NCBI RefSeq assembly: GCF_051014685.1
Contig: NC_135059.1
Coordinates: 7,750,001-7,814,000, forward strand
Length of the DNA stretch: 64,000 bases
Source of the DNA: Ptiloglossa arizonensis
Taxonomy: Eukaryota > Arthropoda > Insecta > Hymenoptera > Colletidae
Direction: 5' to 3'
Each line of letters opens with the position of its first letter. The stretch's first letter is position 1. The position numbers were made by a program, and so were the translations under genes. The notes beneath the pieces were generated by a model. The model was not told where the DNA came from. It searched no databases and worked only from the letters and a program-made list of their open reading frames with translations. This document shows positions 1 through 12,451 of this stretch, one piece after another.

Positions 1-466
1 AGCAAAATACGATTGGAGCTCGGTTGTTAAGAAAGAATTGAATATTACTCACGTATAAAGCCGACAGTCACGGTTTACGATCGCTCGGGAGAGCGACGCG
101 GCTCGAACGTGCAATCGTAATAAAATTCCCGGTTTTCGAACGACCACCGTGTTCGAGTAGGACTACGACAGCAATGGACGACGAATAAACGCGGAGGATG
201 GTCTCCGTTACCGGAAAGACCGTAGAACCGTAGAAATATTCCGTAAGAATGCCAGGTATCGGTTCGATGGAGGATGGAAGAAGGGCCACGGGACGCGTAG
301 CCGTAGCTCGCGATCGGCCGATTATCTTAATTGCCGGGCCTAGCTGGATGCGCTGGAAATCACCGTTAAGCTCGTCGTCTTGCTCGTGGTACCTTAATTA
401 TCCCGGCGCGGCGATCGTTCCGCTGGAAACCAGCCCAACCGTCGAACTGTTATCAACGGCTCGTCG

Positions 467-697
467 TTAAATAGGATTCCGGCTCGCTCGGAAGTAATTC
501 TCGTCGAGCGTGCACTTCCTGCTGATCCGGGACCGATACGCGTCGATCATTAATCCTTCGAACCCTTTTATTCGGCCGATCGGGTGTCCCGTGCATCCGG
601 GAACTCCTTCTCGCGTCAATTCGTCCACGAAATTGACGACAAACGTCCACGTGTCGGGATCGGTGAACTTGCTGGTTTCGAAAATCGAAACCGTACA
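467..697 (-). pseudogene. possible terminal exon or decayed gene fragment, unknown product
   Basis: Read on the minus strand from 697 down to a TAA at 469-467, one frame gives about 76 residues with protein-like composition and codon use, including TDPDTWTFVVNFVDELTREG followed by a cysteine-containing stretch (PGCTGHPIGR, RKCTLDENYF). Two AG acceptor-like sites lie just upstream (AG at 699-698 and 707-706), but the pyrimidine tract is poor. Directly upstream, a different frame also looks coding (MIYAFEVCKESAEAK at about 770-726), which suggests either a frameshifted relic or two exons with a cryptic junction. I do not recognise a family. No AATAAA is visible downstream before the window edge. 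It could also be chance; the bias toward a coding-like composition in this one frame is the only support. Confidence 0.3.
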
Positions 698-703
698 CTG
701 TTT

Positions 704-2890
704 TTCTGAACCTTAGCTTTCGGTATCTTAGCTTCTGCGCTCTCTTTGCACACTTCGAACGCGTAAATCATTTTGAAAACATTCAGTGATACAGTACGTA
801 GAATTGGGGGGCCTTTGGTTTTTTGGGGATGTACGAAAGGAATATTTTGGTTACTTTTTACGAAGAAATTGTAGTATTTCTAACGCGTGGGTTTCGTCCC
901 ACGTTCGAGAATACTTATGATTCTTATTTGAATAAAAAATGATACAAATTGTAAAAGTTACCGGAACTTGACGCGAATATTCCCTCGATAGGATTTGAAT
1001 ACCGTTCGTAATGTTCGCGCGTCGTATTTGAGTCTCGGAACGAATACTCTCGAAAATACTCTCGAGATTCGAAAATCTACTCACGAATACTCTTCGATGT
1101 TAAAACGAATCCTCTCGCGAGTACGAAAGTACTTACAAGGGCCTACTATCCCGTGAATAGACCAATGATAAATAATAACGATGATACGAGTTCCGAAGAA
1201 CACTAACCGAAAGCAAAACGAGCCAGAACCTACACAAGTATAGTGTAACCGATCGTTTTCAAGCCACGGTTAAAGGTTTCGAAAGGTTCGGAAAATGGCA
1301 CTCGCCGAGCGGTTGAAATGGCGTCGGTTCCTCGAGAGCTGAACTCGAGATCGGAGACGTCCCGATACGAGGAACACCTCGGTGCTTTTTGCGAAGAATA
1401 CGTTTAACGTGGAATGCCGCAGCCCCTTCGAAAGAGATTCATGGCGGATAGGCGTGGCTGTTCCCGGAACGCGAATCGTTCTACGAAACTGTAAATCCTC
1501 CGTTGAATAAAAGCGAATTTCAACGCGGCGAAAGATTCCACGATGGAAACGAGCCGGTGCGATTTTTCTCGGTTAAGAAAAAAAAAAAGAAGAAAAAAAA
1601 AATAATAACACCGAATCGACGCATCGCGAATTTCACCCACGATCGAGTAACGATTCCGGGCCGATAGAGGGCTAAATTACATAGCGGTGAAACCAGTCGG
1701 GTTACGGTACATCGGTTCCCAGAACACGAACAGGACCCCGCGGAATCCTTTTTCCAAAATATTTGATCGGCCGCGATCGAGTTAGACCGACACGAGGATG
1801 TTCGATCGGCTGAGATCACGAGAAATTACCTGCGGATAAAATCGACGGTGTGTACGCCACGGTTGAACGGGGTGGGGGTAGTGGAACGGGGCAGGTAAAA
1901 GGAAAAGGGGGACGCGAAGCCGAAGAAGAAGGCGAGCCTGGGTGGATCTCCTTCGAGGGAAAGAGGGGACGAAAACAAGAGGACGGAGAAATAAGGGAGC
2001 ACCTGTCCAACAGCTGCTTTGCAGATGGTCTGCATAGTCTCGCTGCGGGATTATGCAACGAGTAGGTGTCTCGCGTTTCTGACATCGAACGCCGATTGTT
2101 TCGGACACGAGTACCACGGGGATCGCATCCGAAGTTTCGTCGCAACACCTTGCGAGATTTTCGTTAATCGAGACTGTAACCTCGAGCGACGAGGATTGTT
2201 TTTTTCCGTGGTATAAATCTCGACGCGAGACCTCGTTTCGAGAAACGTTCGTTTCGTGCTTGCGACAAGCGATAAACTCCGACACGAGAGTCTTGCAAAC
2301 GTTACGCTGTGTACTCGATCGAACGTAACGAGTTCGACTTGGCGAGCGTGGGTCCGGCAAGACCCAGCCTACCCGGTCAAAAGACACGCGCACGACGAGG
2401 GTAGGGGATGTACCGGTTTACGGACAGGGAACTCCGAAAATAAACCACCGACACGAGGCCACGGTGTTTCTGTAATCGTAACGGAGGGTCTATTACTTCC
2501 ACGTGCGTCCGAAAATTGTCCCGTGGGATAACGGTCGGTAAGCACGCGTTCGAGACACGCCGGGTGTCGAGATAAAGAGATTTTCTTTTTTTTTTGTCCA
2601 CGAAGATATTAAGAAATACAGGAGGACGAGCCGCAGGAGCAGGGAGATCGTGCACGCTCCACGAAAATAAAGGAGACTCGTAAAGCGGTGGCCGCCGCTG
2701 GCCGGAAACGTGTGATTTGAATTTACGAGCGTGGAGTTCGCACTGGCCGTCGACTTACGCCCTTCTGATAACGAGCTGCCGGACAGAGGACCCATTGCTG
2801 GATGACTAATGGTCGGAGCTTCTCGCGCGGGGAGCCCAACGAGAGACGAAGAGGAAAGATATCGCATTCCGCGAGCCGAGGAAGAGGTTC
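704..2890. other. non-coding stretch, no supported gene
   Basis: Mixed AT-rich DNA with a GC-richer block at about 1780-2900. Open frames here (for example minus 2393-1782, about 200 codons) are arginine/serine-rich without domain signals, and I do not call them. A poly-purine run lies at 1575-1602. The GC-richer block could hold an untranslated first exon or regulatory DNA of the downstream LHFPL2-like gene, but nothing in the sequence proves this. Confidence 0.5.
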
Positions 2891-2897
2891 ACCAGTG

Positions 2898-3600
2898 GTA
2901 ACATTTTTCGAGGACATCCGAGATCCCTATTCTCTCCTCGCGGCGATAATCTACTCTAACCTGGACGCCGTGCTGCGAATAAAATGAGGTTTCTGGTGTC
3001 CAGGTTCGCGCGACGCGCGGAAACATTTCGACGGAGCTACTGAGATTCCTATTCTTTGCGGAGTAATTCTCTACTCTCGAATAGACACTACTCGTCGCGA
3101 GTAAAACGAAATTTCTGGTGAAAACGTTCGCGTAGAAATATTCTTCGAGGACACCTGAGATTTCTACTCCTTGCGGAGTAATTCTCTACTCTCGAATAGA
3201 CTACTCACCGTGAGTAAAATGAAATTTCTAGTGCTCAGATTCACGAATTCTGTAGAAATATTCTTCGAGGACACCTGAGGTTCCTACTCCCTGCGGAGTA
3301 ATTCTCTACTCTCGAATAGATTACTCACCGCGAGTAAAATAAAATTTCTGGTGCTCAGATTCACGAACTGTGTAGAAATATTATTCGAGGACACCTGAGG
3401 TTCCTACTCTCTGCGGAGTAATTCTCTACTCTCGAATAGACTACTCACCGCAACTAAGACGAAATTTCTGGTATCCAGATTCACGAACTGTGTAGAAATA
3501 TTATTCGAGGACACCTGAGATTTCTACTCTTTCCGGAGTAATTCTCTACTCTCTAATAGACCACCCACCGCGAGTAAATCGAAAATTCTGGTACCCAGTA
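2898..3600. repeat. tandem array, 120-bp unit, about six copies
   Basis: The motif TATTCTTCGAGGACACCTGA recurs at exactly 120-bp spacing (TTCGAGG at about 3144, 3264, 3384 and 3504), with more diverged units near 3024 and 2908. Each unit also contains the segment GGAGTAATTCTCTACTCTCG. The central copies are most alike and the 5' ones most diverged, as expected for a decaying minisatellite. No conserved reading frame is apparent. Confidence 0.85.
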
Positions 3601-4584
3601 CGATACTATTCGAGTAGAATGTTATCCGTGGCAATTCAAGACCAATATTCGATCGAACGATAGCTTCGTGGTTTCGCGTCCGATCCGTGCGACGAATTCA
3701 ACTTTGGACATTAATTCAGTAAGGGGACTCGCGATCGAAACAATGGCCTCCTGTCGCGCACTCCGGCAAGGCGTGGCACAGCCCGCAACAATGAACGCAA
3801 CGATTAAAATAAAAGGAAAAAAAAAGAAAGAAAAGGAAAAGAAAGAAACGCGGTCGTCCGTCGAACGGCAGTCAGCCTACGCGCGAGCTTTGATCGGTCT
3901 TATCTTCATCGGTCCTTCTTCGAATAGCAGACTGGAACCGCGGTTTATTAATGCCTCGCGGTAAGCTCCAAACGACCAGTCTACTGTGCGCCAGATTTCT
4001 CGATAAAGTGAAGAAACAAAAAGAAAAATTCAACCGCGCGATTGTTTTTTTTTCTTCTTTTTTTATTTCCTTCCCTTTTTCCCGTGGAACGCAAAGACGA
4101 AGTTTGTTCGGCATTCGGCTCTCGTGGTCACGATTTACCGAGTCCACGGAATGAATCAACGTTTCCGGTGGCAGGATTCATCGAATCCGACACGATGTCG
4201 GGGACATTATAAATACAAACAGTGATTAAGGGGGGATCCTAAGTAAACGCGGCGTCAAGTGGTTCCCGAGGAGGTCGCGCGCAAGAAATGATAAAAATAA
4301 GACCGGCAGATGTACAGCGTGAAACGAATTTAATTAAACTCGGCTCTCCGCGTTGCTCGAGGCTCGATGTTATTATCATTCGGCGTTGCTTTCGTCGAAT
4401 ACGTACCAGCTCGAGTATTCTTGACAAAGACGAAAAATAGTAATTTCAAAAATTTAACCGAGAACAATGATCAAAAGCTGCTACCTATTCATAGAGAAGA
4501 CAGTCATCGGTGAATATTAAAAGAATTTTATCAGAGAATTGAAAGAAACTTATTTTGGTTATGCATTTTTTACCTGCGTCGCAG
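3601..4584. other. non-coding stretch
   Basis: A/T-rich sequence with homopolymer tracts (poly-A around 3818-3845, poly-T around 4045-4080). No frame shows coding character and no repeat was found. Confidence 0.4.
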
Positions 4585-4587
4585 TTT

Positions 4588-4921
4588 AGTTTTTCACGTT
4601 CGATGACTGGACAACTTTCTCCGGAAAGAATGCAAAAGGAAACCGATATATTTGCAACGGTTGCGACATTTTTTCGGTTCTCGAAACCGTTTCCATCAGA
4701 ACCGATGCAGTTCGAATCGAGGGTCTATTTTACATTGAAGAACCGCGTCGTATTTTAGTTTTTCTCGTTCGATGACCGGACAACTTTCTCCGGGAAGAAT
4801 GCAAAAGGAAACCGATACATTTGCAACAATTATGACATTTTTTCAGTTCTTGGAACCGTTTCGATCAGAACCGATGCAGTTCGAATCGAGGGTCTATTTT
4901 ACATTGAAGAACCGCGTTGTA
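4588..4921. repeat. two-copy tandem duplication, 169-bp unit
   Basis: AGTTTTTCACGTTCGATGAC at 4588 is repeated as AGTTTTTCTCGTTCGATGAC at 4757, and similarity continues through TCGAATCGAGGGTCTATTTT to about 4920. Both copies are open on the plus strand and would encode near-identical peptides (MTGQLSPERMQKETD and MTGQLSPGRMQKETD), but 169 is not a multiple of three and there is no other coding evidence. I treat the open frames as incidental. Confidence 0.8.
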
Positions 4922-6168
4922 AAGTACCGATTTGCCACGTCGCGGCAACATCAAAGAGGATCGCTCATCTGGCGCGGGGGAACGAAAGCGATTAAGTTTG
5001 CGGGTTTAAGAGGATCGAAAACCTCGGTTGGACCACGCGCGTTAGAAAAGGAAGGCCCACCGCCCACGGATCTGAAACCTCGGTCGATCTAAAGTTAGAA
5101 ATAAAAATAGGTCGGTTTCGAGGAGGGGCAACAGTTTTCGATCGATCCGGCGAGCCTTGGCTCTTGGACACGCTGAAACGCGAAGGGTCAGAACCGAATG
5201 CTCCTAATTAGAGTCATGAGTCACGTCTACGATCGAAACCTAATCGATTCTTTCGCGCGCGAACACGCTACGCAGCCTCAACCACGACCGAATCTCTCGA
5301 GACGAATTTTCGCACAAACGATCTTTAATAGATTTTTCGAACGTGTATTTTTCAATCTGGAACAAAGATACGGAGATTCGAAATGGTTGTAAGATATTGC
5401 TACGAATTGAACGCAGCTTCAAAGTGTCATCATTCGATCACTATGTACTTTACTCTCAACAGTGGTCACTTTTGTATTCATTTCTTCGCGATTACTGATA
5501 CTCGAAAAGAACCACTTTCGACTCGTTCTAAATACGAATCGTACTTTCCAATAGTATCCGTCGTAAAAATTACAAAAATGTCGTTTGCAATCATTGGAAC
5601 GCAACGTTAAATACTCTAGAGTTTTCACCCATTGGAGATCCATTTCGATAAAAGTGTTACGCGACGTAAAAAGTAGAATATCCGAGCTTAGAATATTTAT
5701 CGTTTCGTCGAGTTTGGCGGAATTTAATCAAATTGAACTCTCAATGGTCTTGGAACAATTTTGTTCAGCTTTTCAGGACAAATAGCCCACTGTGAGAACC
5801 GATCGTTCGAATCGCCGCGAAAATACGCGCGGTTGGTTCACGAAACGAAGAAAGGGACGCTTTGTGTTGGTCGCTCGTTTACGATTCCCACGAAATCGTA
5901 ATAAAAAATCGAAACCGGTAACGCGAGAGATAGGTAGACGGTCGAGCTTACAGTTTTGCTTTTAACGGGCGGTGCGCGTTTCGCGGGAAAGGGAGCCCGC
6001 GTATAACGCGTTTCCCCGAAATATATGTGAGTGGCGTTTATTCTTGCCCGGTTGCCCGAAACTCTCGGCTCGATTGTCGAATCGTTGACCCCCGGAGTCA
6101 ACTAAATCGCGATACAGAGTGTCGACAGGTTTCGCCGACCATCTCGATGCTACCGATAATCGTTTATT
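4922..6168. other. non-coding stretch upstream of the LHFPL2-like gene
   Basis: No convincing exon or repeat. The short open frames here lack recognisable motifs or splice context. Confidence 0.4.
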
Positions 6169-6309
6169 TATTAGGTTGTTCGGCAAGTCGTTTCGTTTTC
6201 CAAAACGAAGAATGTATAATTTCATAATAAAATGTCTCCGCACTTTGAAAAAATCGCGTTTCATTCTCACCGAAAAAAAAAATGAAATATCTTCTCGAAC
6301 AATCTAATA
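6169..6309. mobile_element. mariner-like MITE, about 141 bp, TA-flanked
   Basis: Begins TATTAGGTTGTTCGGCAAGT and ends with the diverged inverse CTCGAACAATCTAATA. The interior carries the family hallmark: AATGTATAATTTCATAATAA, then a variant of AAAATCGTGTTTCATTTTCACC. The terminal inverted repeats and flanking TA suggest a non-autonomous Tc1/mariner element; there is no transposase. Its right flank to about 6447 is also shared with 47574-47716. Confidence 0.75.
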
Positions 6310-6625
6310 TTTATCAAGACAGCGCGTTACGATAATTACACACAGCGGAAAAGATACTTAGATAAGTTCGATACCTTGTGTTTCGAAATTGTTTTAGAAA
6401 CTATGGTTCGTCTCTTATGGAATTGCTCGACGAAATCTCTCGAAGAGATCCTAGGCCTCCTTAATTTTTACATTGGGGAACATTCAATTTTGAACGAGAA
6501 ATTAATGAAAAAATCAAACACGAAAGATTCGGTGGAGATGTGGTAACGATCCAGCGTACGTTTCGAATGTTTCAGGGTAACACCGAGCTCAAAGGATGGC
6601 ATAGATCCGACCCTCGACCGGCAGC

Positions 6626-8400
6626 ATGTGCTATGTGATAGTCACTGGTCGTAGCTTGCTATGGACGCTGCTGTCCCTGGTGGCGTTAATGGCAGTTTTA
6701 TCGGGCCTCATCACTCCCAAATGGCTCGTTGGTCCACGAACGATTAAAGACACAAGTAACTAGTCCCTCTCTCGCTTAATACTTACGGACAGCGTTGTCT
6801 TCCGACAGATGGTCGATTATACGCTTCTTCGAAGGCTTTTCGTTTCTTTCACTCGTCGTACAACTTGATTATCAATTCTACCAACCGATACCATGAGAAA
6901 CAATAGATGAACGGTCGCTCACTCATTGTCAGGCACACATTGTCACGAATACGTGCGAGCCAAATTTAATGTTTTCAATTCACCTTCACGAGTTGCGACT
7001 TGTGACTCGATTGGTCCTTAGATCGCAAACTACGAAAGTATTCGGTTGCTCGTAAAGTCATTTCGTTTTCCAAAATGTTGAATATATGATTCAATAAAAT
7101 ATTTACACACTCTATAAAAATCGTGTTTCATTTTCACCAAAAAGAAAAAACGAAATGACTTTCCAGATAACTTAATAGTATTGATAAAAGTATTTTGTAA
7201 ATATCTGGGGAACTAAGACGATCCGCGCGTATTCGCAGAGGAGAAAGTTATTCCGTGTCTCGTCCTTTGCAATATATCCGCGAGTGATCGAAATCGGTGA
7301 GCAGGCCAATGTTCCGAACAATATCCCTTCGTGGAAGCACCGTGTACAGCGACAATTGCACAAGTACCATTATACGTTTAAACGACTTACTGAATCGGCC
7401 AAAGGGCTCGACGTGCAGAGATTCGAATTTCAATTAGAATTCTTGTTCGACCTCAGGTAACGGATCGGAGCTGTACGTCCCGACGGTGGGCATCTTCAAT
7501 CGTTGCATCAGGTTGCGGGGGAAGACGCATTGCGCCAATTTCAACGTGGACGGTTTCGCCACGGACTCGAGCGTTTTTCCAGGTTGCTGGAAAGCTTCGT
7601 ACTTCTTCCTGTCCCTCGGTCTGGCGATCATGGCGACGACGGTAATGGCGGCTCTGGTCGGCTGCTGTGTACAGAGCATCGGTAGAAAGAGTATCTTCAA
7701 CTTGGCCGGTGTGGCCCAAGTAGTCGCTGGTAACTTTTACAACGGTTTCTCGATAATCTCGAATACACCACCTTTTCATCCGTTTTCTCTCTCGTTAACA
7801 GGTATATCGTATCTGCTGGGGATGATTTTGTATCCAGCTGGCTGGGGAGCGGAGAGGGTTCAGAGGATTTGCGGCCCGGAATCGGACGCTTTTTACCTAG
7901 CTGATTGCACTCTCGGTACCAAGACATTACCTACGAATGTAAAGGTTGTTGTCCACTTAACAGCACTCTCGGTTGTTCGCGCGTTGACGTTGTTTACCGT
8001 GTACCTGAACTATCGATAGATAATCGGCAAAGAACGTCAACTATCCTAGAGCTACCCGTTCTGAACTGTAAAAGACAAGGGTTCGGGTCATTGGTGAGAT
8101 AGGTAGATCACCGTAGTAGTTTTGGTAGATAACGATAACTGATACAACAACGAAAAAACTACGGAGTCTCTTTTGACTTCCTTTTCATCTTACCGAGACT
8201 TAAATGGACGGCAGCCTCAAATTGGAAACAAAGGCTTGACGATGGAATTGTTCACAGGTTGGGCCTTCTACAGCGCCGTGATAGGGGTCGGACTCACCTT
8301 TGTCTGCGCGGTGATCAGCGGCCAAGCGGAGAAGTCCACGGCGAGCGACAAGGTTCAGGATAAAATGAACGAGGGCAAGACTTTGATCTGTCTCGCGTGA
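6626..8400 (+). CDS. LHFPL2-like tetraspan membrane protein (four exons)
   Basis: LHFPL proteins are four-pass plasma-membrane proteins of the claudin/PMP22 superfamily; some members are channel or receptor accessory subunits. The coding exons are 6626-6755, 7457-7729, 7802-7915 and 8258-8400. All three introns (701, 72 and 342 bp) are GT-AG and phase 1, giving 219 residues against about 228 for vertebrate LHFPL2. The start [20 protein letters not shown], the segment RKSIFNLAG, the loop ILYPAGWG and the end [18 protein letters not shown] match the LHFPL2 type from family knowledge. Membrane segments lie at about residues 11-30, 93-114, 125-146 and 175-195. Cysteines at 61, 69, 87, 158 and 170 fall in the predicted extracellular loops. 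An AG at 6574-6575 just upstream could be the acceptor of a 5' untranslated exon. A mariner-like MITE sits in intron 1. The exact LHFPL paralogue is inferred from the C-terminus. Confidence 0.93.
7039..7177. mobile_element. mariner-like MITE in intron 1 of the LHFPL2-like gene
   Basis: TATTCGGTTGCTCGTAAAGT at the left end pairs with GACTTTCCAGATAACTTAATA at the right. The interior contains CCAAAATGTTGAATATATGA and AAATCGTGTTTCATTTTCAC, shared with the other copies in this window. It is about 139 bp with no coding capacity. It lies clear of both splice sites, so it should not disturb the gene. Confidence 0.75.
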
Positions 8401-8930
8401 AATCAGTGGAGCACGGATGAACGCAAGTTTCGTCGATGGTTCCGAAACGAAATCGGGTACGGGACCAGCCAACGGGCTCGAAGAAGCGAAAATTTCCTCC
8501 TCAACCCCTCCCACGATCGATCGAACGATCGATCGATCGCGACCAGAGGAAATTCATCGTTGGGCCAAGTTTCGGACCCCTCACCGAGCGCATCACACCG
8601 AGGTCGATGACCCGTCTCGCACGAGGTCGTCGAACCGTTTCGCTCCTCGAGTACTTATCGCGGAAGCGAATTTCTCAGTGCCAATAAGTTTCTATTTTTT
8701 TTTTTTTTTGCCCCCCGCGGGACGCTTTTCACGCCTGGAAAGGAACGCTCGTTTCTTTTTTACCATGGACGATAGAGTTAAATATTTACGCAGGTATTAA
8801 GAGAAGTTTCGGTAGATGTTAACCGATGGTTTTTCCAATCTAGATTCGTAGGAGACGAGGTACGGTGAATAGAACGGTAACGCAAAGCTGTATAAAGAAG
8901 AAATAAAACTACGAAAGTTTTCCTACCGAA
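8401..8930 (+). other. probable 3' untranslated region of the LHFPL2-like gene
   Basis: Follows the TGA at 8398-8400 and runs to just past AATAAA at 8902-8907. It contains a poly-T run at 8695-8709 and no coding signal. The next AATAAA-like run (about 9068-9077) could serve a longer transcript. Confidence 0.55.
8902..8907 (+). terminator. AATAAA polyadenylation signal, LHFPL2-like gene
   Basis: Canonical hexamer about 500 nt after the stop codon and on the same strand. Assignment to this gene is by position only. Confidence 0.45.
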
Positions 8931-11900
8931 ACACGTTTCCTCCTCGTGTCCCTTCGCGGTTCTCCACGCCGGTACGTCGTCGTAAACATTCCACCGTTAC
9001 CGTTATTAATTTTCTTGCTTTTATTAATTCATCGAGAACAAGTGTATGGACAGCTTACTAGTGTCTAATAAATAAATAATCGTAACTGTTTTATCATCCG
9101 CGTAAAAAAAAAAAAGAAAATAGAATTGCGCGCGCGAGAACGCGAACGACAGATCGACGGGCGCGATGGATCCCGATCTGATCGTGGTGGCGTTCTCGAA
9201 CGACGAGTACAAAAAAAAGAAAAAAAACATTTCCGTATTCCTGTCGTTTCCGTGGAAGCTGTTCTTCGGTGTGAGTAGAGCGCGCTCTCTCGTTGTAAAG
9301 AAGCGAGAGAACGTGAAAACAAGGGAAAAGAAGAAGAAGAAAGAAGAGAGAAAAAAAGATGAAAACAGTGATCGTGTGGTCATGGCGATTCTCCTCGTAC
9401 ACTTTCGGATGATCGATCCGTTTGAAAAGTTCGGCGGCGTACGGTTGTCTCTCTACGAAAGAAGCAACGGGGAACTGTTCTGAATATAAATTACTACGTG
9501 GATCGAGGCGAGGCCCTAAATACGGAATATACACGTAAAATACATCGAGAGAGAAAAGGAGTGAAAGAGAAAGAGAGAGAAAGAGATAGAGAGAGAGAGA
9601 GAAGTGGGGACAACAACTCGGGCGAGGAGCGATGTGCACACATATCCGATTTCTGTAAATTACACGGGTTGCTCGCCTCGAAGTCGCTCGTTTTCTCCTC
9701 CAGTTGCGCGCACATTATTATTATTATTATTATTATTCTCTCTTTCTCTCTCTCCCTCTTTCTCTCTCGGGCGCGCGCTTATGTACAGTCGCTCGCGGCA
9801 CACGCTCGCTGCGTTACAAAAAAGAAAGAATATCAATCGCTGTCTGCTCGAGGGTTGGTGTGTAAGATAACGATACAAAAATTTCGAATCGACTCGCTAC
9901 GAATAATTCCAGTCATTTCGATCGTCGCTGAATTTTTATCAGCGCGGCGGATAAACGCGAGCGAAACGTAAAACTCGGTTCTTCGTTCGTTTCAATCGCG
10001 TTTATCGCGAGTTCCGTTTTTCGTTCCGCGCTTCGTATCGTTGTTCCGCGACGATCCGCGCGAGAATCGATCGATTTATGTACACGCGTATAAATTAATC
10101 AAGGCACCGAGGGAATCAACAGTCAATAAATAACGCGGGCCGTCTCGCGCGTTCCCGCCAACTCGGAACGCGTCGAGAACTTCATTTTTTTTTCTTTTTT
10201 TTTCTTTTCAATTATTATTTTTTCTCTCCCTTTCGTTCTCAACGGGCGCGCGCGCGTGCGCGTAATTGAAAAAATCGCATCGGGCGAGCAACTCGGACGC
10301 GCGATCGGATGGCCGCGTGTTATTTGGTCGGACAAGCTTTCTAATTACGTCTAACTGACACCTGTCTGTATAATCCTTAAAATTAACGGGACGAACTAAA
10401 CTATCGGGCGTTCCGAGACCATCTCGCTACGGGAATGTCGACTCGGACAAACGATTAGGACTTTTGAAAACCTTGCCGCTCGCGCGACGCCTGTTTCGGC
10501 AGAGGATTGGTGTTTTCTTACAGCCGAGTGCTCGAGTCCGATTCGTCCATGGTAGACGTTAACACGTGTGAGAACGATAATCAATGATAAACGGTTAATC
10601 GGACGTTACGGAAACAGTACGCGGTTGTGAGAACAAGAGGAATCTTTCTATTTTTATGTAGAACTCACGCGATCGTTCGTCGATGTTTTACAACTAGAAA
10701 ACGTTTAGGCGAGCACGATCACCGATGCAACACGTAGGCTAACAACGCGCGACAAAAGTCTTGCCTGGTTCGATCGAAATCGTCGCTCAAGAAGCATGGT
10801 TTCTTTCTTTCCTCTCTGTTTTTTTTCTTTTTTTTTTTCATGTTTCAATCCTCGATCCAGGCATTATCGCTAACGTTCATCGTCGATCGTTTTCCATGCG
10901 ATTCGTCGTCGTACAAGTTCGATGGAAAACTGGAGAAACGCGGTATATAGAAACAGGTATGATCCGAAAGCCTTGGTAACGTTTGATTTTTTTCTTTTTC
11001 GGCTTTTCTTTTTTATAAAAAATTCCTACGAACAAGAGGCAACCTCTGTGTCGTATTTCCTACTACGATTTCAGAATCTACGAGCCTCTTTTCAACGTTC
11101 AACAACGAGTTACTACGTTCTCTTCGCCACGCGCAGTGTCGTTCGCACAAAAAGGAAACACGAAACAGAGGGTCGAGATAGTCGTGCAACGTCACTGTGC
11201 TCTACTCCGTTCCGTGAAATGAACATTATAAATATCGTAGAAAATCGAACGACAGCGTAAATCGATATTAAAACGTAACAAGTATTAGCACGAAACATCA
11301 CAGCGCGAATAATCGAAGGGGAACGAAGCTGTATAGTGTCGATCGTTCGAGACCCTTTGAAACTGTAAAGTCAATGTCTAAAAATCCGTGTGCTTCGTTT
11401 ATTCACTCGATCGAAAACGAAAGAAATTTTATACGAACGTAAGAAGAATAAAAAACGAACCGTACGATCGTAAGGCGCGATCGTGCGCCACGTTCGTTCG
11501 CTCGTTATTCGATTCGTTGATCGCGAAATATTTAATTCTATAATTCGACCGGTAATTTTCATTCGACGAGTAACGCGTAAAACTGTTCGTTCTTCCTTCG
11601 TTATTCGAAACTTTAGTTCAAGTAAAAATATCGCTCGTCTCTCTCCGCACTTAATTTATCTCATAATGTCGGACGATACGTCAACGGATATAATAAAAAA
11701 AAGGAAAAAAGAAAAGGAAACAAATTTGAGCAGTTCCGTGGAATAAAAAACGGCGCGGTAAAAAATTGTCATGGTTCGAGGTTTACGATCGTACAGCTGA
11801 ATATGATACCCATTGATGGTTCTCGCGCGACACGCGTAAAGTAAAGTGTAAACGTTCTCGCGTGAGAAATGTGTCCACGACCTTGGTAAGAAAGAAGAAC

Positions 11901-12237
11901 AACAACGTGCCCCGTTTTATTAGGTAACGCACTGTACACCGTGAACCGTTCCGATCGAATCGCGGTGTCCGGTTGTGGGCGAAGAACGCTCGATTCTACG
12001 AACGACGTGAAGCGCGTTTGATTGCAGTCGAAGCGTGTCGGTAATTGTTTATAACTCGGCTCCCTAGAGTAAACGCTCTGTACGCATAATTTTCATAGCA
12101 TTTACGTAACGATACGCTCTAACTGTGGGCGTGCTGCACGTAACGCGTATGCCGTTTCACAATACTATTCGTCGGAAATTACAACACCGTCGATTCGGTA
12201 AATATCGTCAAGCGTGCGACGAGAACAACGTACTTCT
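8931..12237. other. intergenic region between two convergent genes
   Basis: Separates the 3' ends of the LHFPL2-like gene (plus) and the GKAP-family gene (minus). It holds simple-sequence DNA (GA-rich 9542-9604, ATT repeat 9714-9737, CT-rich 9738-9769) and several long A or T tracts. Open frames through the simple sequence are arginine/serine or phenylalanine/serine-rich artefacts. No gene is supported. Confidence 0.5.
9714..9769. repeat. (ATT)n microsatellite followed by CT-rich tract
   Basis: About eight ATT units run directly into CTCTCTTTCTCTCTC-type sequence. A complementary GA-rich tract lies at 9542-9604, so the two could pair in a single strand. Confidence 0.9.
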
Positions 12238-12243
12238 TTTATT
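12238..12243 (-). terminator. AATAAA polyadenylation signal for the short GKAP transcript
   Basis: Reads AATAAA on the minus strand about 210 nt downstream of the TAA at 12454-12452. It is the nearest canonical hexamer after the short-form stop; assignment is by position. Confidence 0.4.
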
Positions 12244-12451
12244 TTTTTTTTCTTTTCTTTTGTTTTTCTTTTTTCCGAGAGAAGATTCGTCGAGAGCTGG
12301 GTGTCGGACGCACACGCCTCGAGATGCGAGAAAAATCCATAGAAAATACCGTCTTTTGATCCGGCTCGTGGCAGAGCGTCATGGACGCCGATCGATCGAG
12401 GATTCACCGGCCTCCCACCACCACCCACCCCCCCGTCCCCCATTTTTATCG

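Noticed and set aside
1782..2393. Minus-strand frame of 203 codons.
   Set aside because: Arg/Ser/Pro-rich, no domain, overlaps other open frames in CpG-rich DNA, no splice context.
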